A DNA stretch of 64,000 nt, taken from positions 4,893,420-4,957,419 of the forward strand of contig JAKSZT010038599.1 in assembly GCA_026826555.1 (NCBI GenBank), written 5' to 3'. Of the stretch, positions 58,447 through 64,000 are shown piece by piece (position 1 is the stretch's first letter; each line of letters begins with the position of its first letter). The notes under the pieces are model-generated. The model worked only from the letters and a program-made list of their open reading frames with translations. It was not told the origin of the DNA and searched no databases. The DNA is from Tolypeutes matacus. Its lineage: Eukaryota > Chordata > Mammalia > Cingulata > Chlamyphoridae. A program made the translations under genes and the position numbers.

Positions 58447-59040
58447 CTTTTTTTTTTATTTTTATTTTTTATTAATTTATTTTCAGTAAGAAAGACTGGC
58501 TAATGGGAGGTTTTCAGTAAAAACTTTTACAAGACCATTGCATCACAAATATACAGACACTATAAAACTGTGTCATGGTTTTGGTTCTAAACAGTTATGC
58601 AGGTGGCCTCCATTTCACTTTCCAATAATGAAAAATGTTTATAATTCTAAAATACAGCAACCCATTTAAGACATGTTCACATATCAGCTCTTTCCTCACC
58701 CTATGTACAGGTGGAAATTTTGGTTCTTGAGCAATGCACTATATTCTTTAGAAGGCAGCTCCCCCTCAGCTGCATGTAGACGTGCCCCATAAAAAATCCA
58801 TCTCTCTGGCAATAAGTGTGGATGGCTGAACTTGGAAAATGCTGTTTCTCTTCTCACCACCAAGGATGAGAACACCACATAAGCCACCTAAATAAATTCT
58901 CATTACTCGCAAAGCTAGACCTGTCTGAATTTTTCTGTGGTCTGATAAATCCCTATCAGTTTGGCAGGAAGCTGTTGCTTTATATAACCTCTTGCCGTAC
59001 TTGGGACACTCTCCCTCATTTTTTAAAGAAAGTCTCACAA
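58447..59040 (-). pseudogene. Possible processed retrocopy, antisense, unidentified parent
   Basis: On the minus strand it ends in A-rich text at 58447-58480 preceded by AATAAATTAATAAAA-type signals, as in an mRNA-derived insertion. It interrupts antisense L1 text. Upstream, a 90-codon frame (59038-58766) includes CGVLILGG and a 63-codon frame (58887-58696) overlaps it. I do not recognise either as a known protein, and the insert could be mostly 3' UTR. I found no clear target duplication. It could also be an unknown repeat. Confidence 0.35.
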
Positions 59041-59842
59041 GATATTAAATTCTTGGTTGGCAATTGTTTTTTCTCAGCATTTTAAGAATTTCATCCTATT
59101 GCCTTTTTGCCTCCAAGGTTTCTCTTTAGGAATTAGCACTTAATTTAATTGGGACTCTCTTGTACATAATGCTCTACTTTTCTCTTGCAGCTTTCAGAAC
59201 TGTCTCCTTGTCTTTTGAATTCAAAACTTGATCAATATGTGACAGGGCATATTTCTCTTTAGTTTATACTGTTGGATCTTCTCTGAGTTTCTTGGATGTG
59301 CATATTCACATCTTTTGCTAAATTTGGGGAGTTTTCTGTCATTATTTTTTGAATATTCTTTCTACCCCTTTTGCTCTTTCTTCTCCTGGGATTCTCATAC
59401 CCTGCATATTGGTATGCTAGATGTTTTCACAAAGGTATCTTAGTTATTTTATTTTGTGGGGGGTAGGTACCAGGATTGAACACAGAACCTCATACATGGC
59501 AAGCAGGCCATTCAACCACTGAGCTACATCCACTTCCCAATTAGAGTTGGTGTTTTGGTTTGTTTGCTTGTTTTTAAGAGATAGTGGGGGAACAAACCTG
59601 GAAGCTCATACCTGGGAAGAAGGCACTCAACCATTTGAGCTACAACTGCCACCCTCAGGCTATTTTTGCTTTTTATAATTATTTTATTTTTCTTTCTGCT
59701 CCTCATCCTGACTCATTTTAATTGTTGTTTTAGAGTTCACTCATTCTTCTGCCAGCTCCAATCTTCTGTTGAAACTCTCCTGGGTATTTTTCACTTCAGT
59801 TTTTGTGGTGTACAACTCCAGTTGTTCTGTTTGGTTCTTTTT
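59041..59842 (-). mobile_element. L1 5' region, antisense, first part
   Basis: Antisense of the L1 5' UTR/ORF1-proximal region as recalled: 'ttgcagctttcagaactgtctcc', 'gagtttcttggatgtgcata' and 'ggggagttttctgtcatta'. After the SINE come 'cttctgccagctccaatct' and 'ccagttgttctgtttggttc'. It is interrupted at 59451-59657 by a SINE dimer and ends at the young L1 fragment at 59843. Confidence 0.65.
59451..59657 (-). mobile_element. Dimeric tRNA-headed SINE, antisense
   Basis: On the minus strand two heads occur: GGTGGCAGTTGTAGCTCAAA (from about 59655) and GGAAGTGGATGTAGCTCAGTGG (from about 59538), the second with B-box-like TGTTCAATCC. Same two-head layout as 26918 and 27723. Flanks 'gttatttt' and 'gctatttttg' suggest a short target duplication. 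Removing it rejoins the L1 text. Confidence 0.7.
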
Positions 59843-60572
59843 TTTTTTTTTAAGTGTATTTTTTATTGAAGTATATCATTAATATGTGAATATATATAAA
59901 CAATAAGTGTATAGTAAAAGTCACGAACTTACAAAATAAACATGCTTTACATCATACAGGGGTCCCATACATCACCCCTCCACCAATAGCTTACATTGTT
60001 GTGAAACATTTGTTACAAACTATGCAAGAGCATTGGCTGAAAAGGGTAGTCTAGGGATGTAAATGTCAATTGAAAGAAAGCTAGATAGTAATCTAGGGAC
60101 TGAGTAACACAATGAACTCAGAGGTTGATGAGAATTGTGGTTGATGGAACAGATGCAAGAGTGTCTTTCTGTGAGCTGGAACAGATGTATATCACTATTA
60201 CAGTGTGGGGGGAACATAGAGAAACGTGGGAAAAATACAATTGGTGTGACCTATGGACTATGGTTAACAACAATACTGTAATATTTTTGCATCAATGCCA
60301 AAGATGTACCATGTTGACAATGGAGGGGTATGGAAAAAGTGTGCCAAATTTACACTATGGACCATGGTTGGTGGTAAGAGTCTGATGATATTATCTCTTA
60401 ATCTGTAATAAATATTCCACCACAATGTGTTGTGGTGGTGAATTCTACACATGTGCATGGTTGTTTTGTAAGTTCACAACCTCTGTAATAAAAATATATT
60501 TTAAAAAAATAATAGAGTGGGTTGGGGGAAAATACACCAAATGTAAGACATGGACTATAGTTAGTAGTAATG
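59843..60572 (-). mobile_element. L1 3' UTR fragment with 5' inversion
   Basis: 59843-60033 is antisense L1 3' end (T run first). 60034-60572 is the adjacent upstream part of the same 3' UTR in the opposite (plus) orientation, matching 43757-44300. Rejoining the plus part to the reverse complement of the left part gives the continuous order seen at 43757-44735, short by about one module. Flanks 'tttggttcttttt' (59830-59842) and 'tttagttcctttt' (from 60573) form an imperfect target duplication. The 86-codon plus frame 60125-60385 is a shadow also present at 43911. Confidence 0.75.
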
Positions 60573-61985
60573 TTTAGTTCCTTTTTAAATTTTCTATCTC
60601 TATTGAGATTCTCATATTGTTCATTATTGTTTTCCTGATATCCTTTAGTTCTTTGTATTTTTGTTCATCACCTTGAGCATTTTCAAGATTTTTTTTTAAA
60701 TCTTTGTCCATTTTAGGGATTTTTATCATCTTCTTTTAGATAGGCCAGTATTTCCTGGTTCTTTGTATTGTAATCTTTTGTTATATACTGTTCATTTTAA
60801 TATTTTAAAATGCTAACCCTAGGATTTATTTCCTTATATGTCTGTTTCTTGAGCTCATATCCAGCTAATGGTATGACAGATATTTTCTTGAGTGTCAGGA
60901 ATTAACAATACCAATTGAACCTAGGCAAAAGGATACCTTTCACTGTCTTTGCAAATTGGTTTTTCATTGGCTGGTGCTCTTCTTTCAGGGTTCTGCCCTG
61001 CTATCAGGAAAGTCAGCCCAAGGCAAATGCAAAATACATAGTTTTCACTGTCTTTTCTGGACCTGGGCTTGTGCTTGCTAGTGTCCTTAGGAATTCCCCT
61101 GTTTACAGGAATTTGAATGTCTCTTCCGCTGCCCAGGAAACAGAGCTTCTACCTCCCCTAAGTGTTCCACCACATGCTTAGAACAGACAAGCTACCCATC
61201 TAAATTGTTTCTTACACTATTTTAGTTATCTCAAGCTGTTTTTACCTGGGCAGCAGATTCTATAAGGAGGGCATGGAGAGGAATTTCCAAGGTCAGTACT
61301 TCCCAGCTGGAACAAAGCCAGAGACCCACAAACAGAGCACAGGCTACGTCTAAACTACCCTGGGGAAGGGAAGAGATGAGGCAACAACCAGGAAGGGCTC
61401 TAGGAGCTATTTCCATTGCAACTTAAAACTTCGCTTTCTTGACTCAGTGCATGTACAGCAAATGCAGCCCTTTAAACTCTCTTCCACAGCTCTAAGGAAG
61501 CATACTGTATTTAAGTTTCTTCCACTGTCTTTGTTAGGGGTGGGTTGGAACAATGATTGGCCTCAGAGCCAGACCCCAATTATTCAAAGTGTCTACTTAA
61601 AATCCATGATCAGCAGTTAGACAGCAACGCCCCCCCCCTCCCCACCACACACACACACACACACAAATTTTGGTGAACTAGATTTTATGTCTTTTTCTGG
61701 CACCAGCAAGTTATGCCAGGGGCTGAAATCTCCTGCTGCCTGGCTGTGAGAGTTGGGGAATTGGTGATGATAAATATGTGTGGAAAAAGCAATTCACTGG
61801 TCTTTACTGTAATTTAGCAGCCTCTTCCTGTTGATCTTCCATAGATGGAATACTGTTCTAATGGATCCCAGAGTTTTTAAGTAGTTGATTCCAACATTCC
61901 TGCTTATTTAATAGCTGTTCTGGTGGAGAGATTGATTCCTGGAGATTCCTATGCCACAATTCTCACACATTTCCTACCTATAAAT
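60573..61985 (-). mobile_element. L1 5' region to 5' UTR end, antisense
   Basis: Continues 59041-59842 ('tctatctctattgagattctc', 'catcaccttgagcattttc'). Then comes antisense 5' UTR text: 'gggttggaacaatgattgg', 'cagcctcttcctgttgatctt', 'ctaatggatcccagagttttt' and 'tcctgcttatttaatagctg'. The last blocks match the recalled extreme 5' end of old L1 5' UTRs, so this copy appears full length. A C/CA-rich microsatellite sits at 61630-61666. Confidence 0.6.
61646..61666. repeat. (CA)n microsatellite
   Basis: About ten CA units after a C-rich run. Confidence 0.85.
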
Positions 61986-63639
61986 TTTATAATTAAAATT
62001 TGCACAAGAAAATGCTAAATAAGTCTCCTGATTAGAAACCATAATTATTCTGTTAGAGCACATTGCATTGTATTAACTTTTGGAGAATTATAGGGGGCAT
62101 GAATATAAAACCACAGCTGAACTTGTGCTTCTCTCTAACAAACATTAAACCATCTTGCCACCACCAGATGCATAATTCCCATCTGGTGTCAATCGATTCA
62201 TCAATTGCAAGGTCATACCTGGCTAGTTTCATTATTCTCATAGCTACACTTGAAATTCAAGGGGTGGCAGACAAGTTAAAAAGCAAAGAATTATTTTTTT
62301 TTCCAAAAGGAAAGTTTATTTTTCCCTCAGAACAAAAGTCATGCCTGCCCCTGGTTTTTGAAACTACCTTCTTGACTTTCTCCTAGATTTATGTAAATCT
62401 TGAGGGCACGTTTTACAATTATTATTTGTTTTCATGATAAGAATATCTAATATTTAGGAGCCTACCATCATTTTAGAAGAAATTTTGAAAGGTGCTTTAA
62501 GAAAAAAAGCCTAATTCCTCCCATACTTTTAGGAATTACTATCTATAAAGTTAGGTCAAGTAATGCTACAATTCAATTCTCTTGCAATTACTAAGATCCA
62601 GTTTATTCAAAATTGCATATAGGAAAAAATTTGGTTTCTTTTCAATAAACAAGGTACTTACTTGGTATTGAAACTAGGTTAATTTTCTTGATATGTCTTT
62701 GATGCACTTCAAACTACATATCGAGCTTCTGATTTCAAAATAAAGTGACAAAGAATAACACAATTTATTACTCAAAAAGTAGAATGGTTCTCTTATACGC
62801 TGTAAATAAATAATGTTGATATTAGAAATAAATGATTTCAGGATGTATTTCTTATTTTCCCTAGACTGAGTATTTCCTGGATCAATAAAAAGTCAAAATG
62901 AAAGGGAAAGCTTCCTTTACTCTGCTAGGCAAGATATCCCACACTACCCACTACCATTCTCTCTAGAAGCATGTTAAGGTATTTGAATTTTCTGGAATTT
63001 ATTTTATTAATTTTTTTGGTAAGTGCCTATTGTAGCAGCAGTTTGAAGACAAAAAATTTCTATCTATTAGGTTCCTTTGTGAGCCACAATAGAAAAGAAG
63101 ATATAGTTTTCAATGATGTCACAGATGATGTGTGTTTGCATACAGAGGTTTGTGTAAACAATATGAACCTTAGAGTTTCCTTAATGCTTCTTTGAAGTGT
63201 CAGGCATAGGATATAACAAGATCTCAGAAAAGATGGCTGTGATGCATTATCAAATGTTGGATTAAAAAACAGAATTTCCAAATATCAATGATTCTGCTAT
63301 ATTTGTTAAAAACAGCAGAGCTACTAGAACTGAATGCAGCCCATTTAATGGGCCATGGCATTTCTGTAATAACCAGCATAGACAAATAAACAATGACTAG
63401 AGGAGTCTTATACAATGCACTTTGGGACTTTGGCAAATCTGAGGAGGTGAACATAGATTCAATAGTAACTGTTACTGAATTTCTTACCAAGTCACCAAAG
63501 TATGAATTCAAGATCATAATATAATTGACTTAAGGAAACTAAAGGAATTTTACCCTTCTGTCATTCTTGATTTTAAGGACTGAGATTCATATCCATTTAA
63601 ATTAAATAATATTGGTTAAAATATAATTGTATCATTATA
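61986..63639. other. Unassigned AT-rich DNA
   Basis: No gene or named repeat recognised. Frames of 107 (62063-62386), 97 (63224-63517, minus) and 73-74 codons show no domain. They lack promoter, splice or polyadenylation context that I can support. Confidence 0.4.
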
Positions 63640-64000
63640 ATTGTATAATTGTGGGAGGTGTGGGAGGTGGGGAACATGGGAATCCCTGGAGTTCCTGTGT
63701 AATATTTAGGTAATCTAAGCACCTTTAAAATATATATATATATATATATATAATAAAATAAAAAATAAAGGCAATGAGCATCAGAGTTCCTGAGGGAAGG
63801 GAGAGGGAAGAATAGGTGAAAAATGGGGATATTTTGGGGACATTGGAATTGCCCTGCATAATATTGCAATGATGGATATAGGCCATTATACATTTTATCA
63901 AAACCTATAAAATTGTGTGGGGCAAAGTGTAAACTATAATGTAAACTCTAGTCCATGGTTAGCAGCAATGCTTCAATATGTGTTCAATTGTACAAAGGTA
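63640..64000 (+). mobile_element. L1 3' UTR, sense, running off the window
   Basis: 'gggaggtggggaacatggg', then after a (TA)n run 'cctgcataatattgcaatgatgg' and 'ctagtccatggttagcagcaatgcttc' match recalled xenarthran L1 3' UTR text. The last block is a further copy of the 'ggttagtagcaat' module seen at 44090 and 60550. Cut by the window end. Confidence 0.55.
63730..63752. repeat. (TA)n microsatellite
   Basis: About eleven TA units inside the L1 3' UTR copy. Confidence 0.85.

Noticed and set aside
62063..62386. 107-codon plus-strand frame in otherwise unassigned DNA
   Set aside because: No recognisable domain, AT-rich composition, and overlapping frames on the other strand. A length of this order is expected by chance in 64 kb.

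Overview
The window looks like a gene-poor, AT-rich stretch of a placental mammal genome. The best guess is a xenarthran (armadillo, sloth or anteater). That guess rests on three dimeric tRNA-headed SINEs resembling the DAS-type SINEs of that clade, and on repeated LTRs beginning TGTAGCAGTTTG and ending GACTAATA(C/T)A. I recognise these from memory of xenarthran repeats, so the clade is an inference. I found no intact cellular protein-coding gene, no spliced gene model, no structural RNA gene and no CRISPR-like array. The open reading frames are all short, and those I can interpret are pieces of transposable elements.

Layout. 1-2995: an old L2-type LINE in sense, split by an LTR-like insertion. 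3185-3948: a MIR and an antisense MaLR-like LTR. 5515-8632: two antisense L1 3' ends and a solo LTR with perfect 5-bp target duplications. 11750-12288: an MLT1-like LTR. 13439-16388: a decayed endogenous retrovirus (LTR, gag remnant, env remnant, no pol seen). It is broken by a MaLR-like provirus (16389-19140) whose 5' LTR carries a SINE and whose 3' LTR is cut short. 21445-26917: a HAL1/L1 5' half followed by an L1 ORF2 3' half. 26918-27968: two dimeric SINEs. 30030-37045: old L1 and MLT1 fragments in unassigned AT-rich DNA.

37150-47814 is the densest part. A sense L1 is split by one complete MaLR-like provirus (37465-40350) and two solo LTRs (40935-41569, 42096-42744), and ends in a repeated 3' UTR module. 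A second complete provirus of a related family follows in antisense (44782-47814). 47815-53250 is mostly unassigned DNA with L2, L1 and MLT1 pieces. 53255-61985 reads as one nearly full-length antisense L1, from 3' UTR to 5' UTR. It is interrupted by a solo LTR, an insertion containing a possible retrocopy, a SINE dimer, and a younger L1 3' fragment with a 5' inversion. The window ends in another L1 3' UTR.

The elements do not form a pathway. The nesting order (old L2, MIR, L1 and MLT1 hosts, then lineage LTR elements, then SINEs and L1 tails) records successive retrotransposition. I did not find a new functional system. The most informative signals are the two complete gag-only proviruses, the dated insertion stack, the inverted L1 tail and the tandem 3' UTR modules. 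All family names come from recalled consensus motifs and need a repeat-library search.
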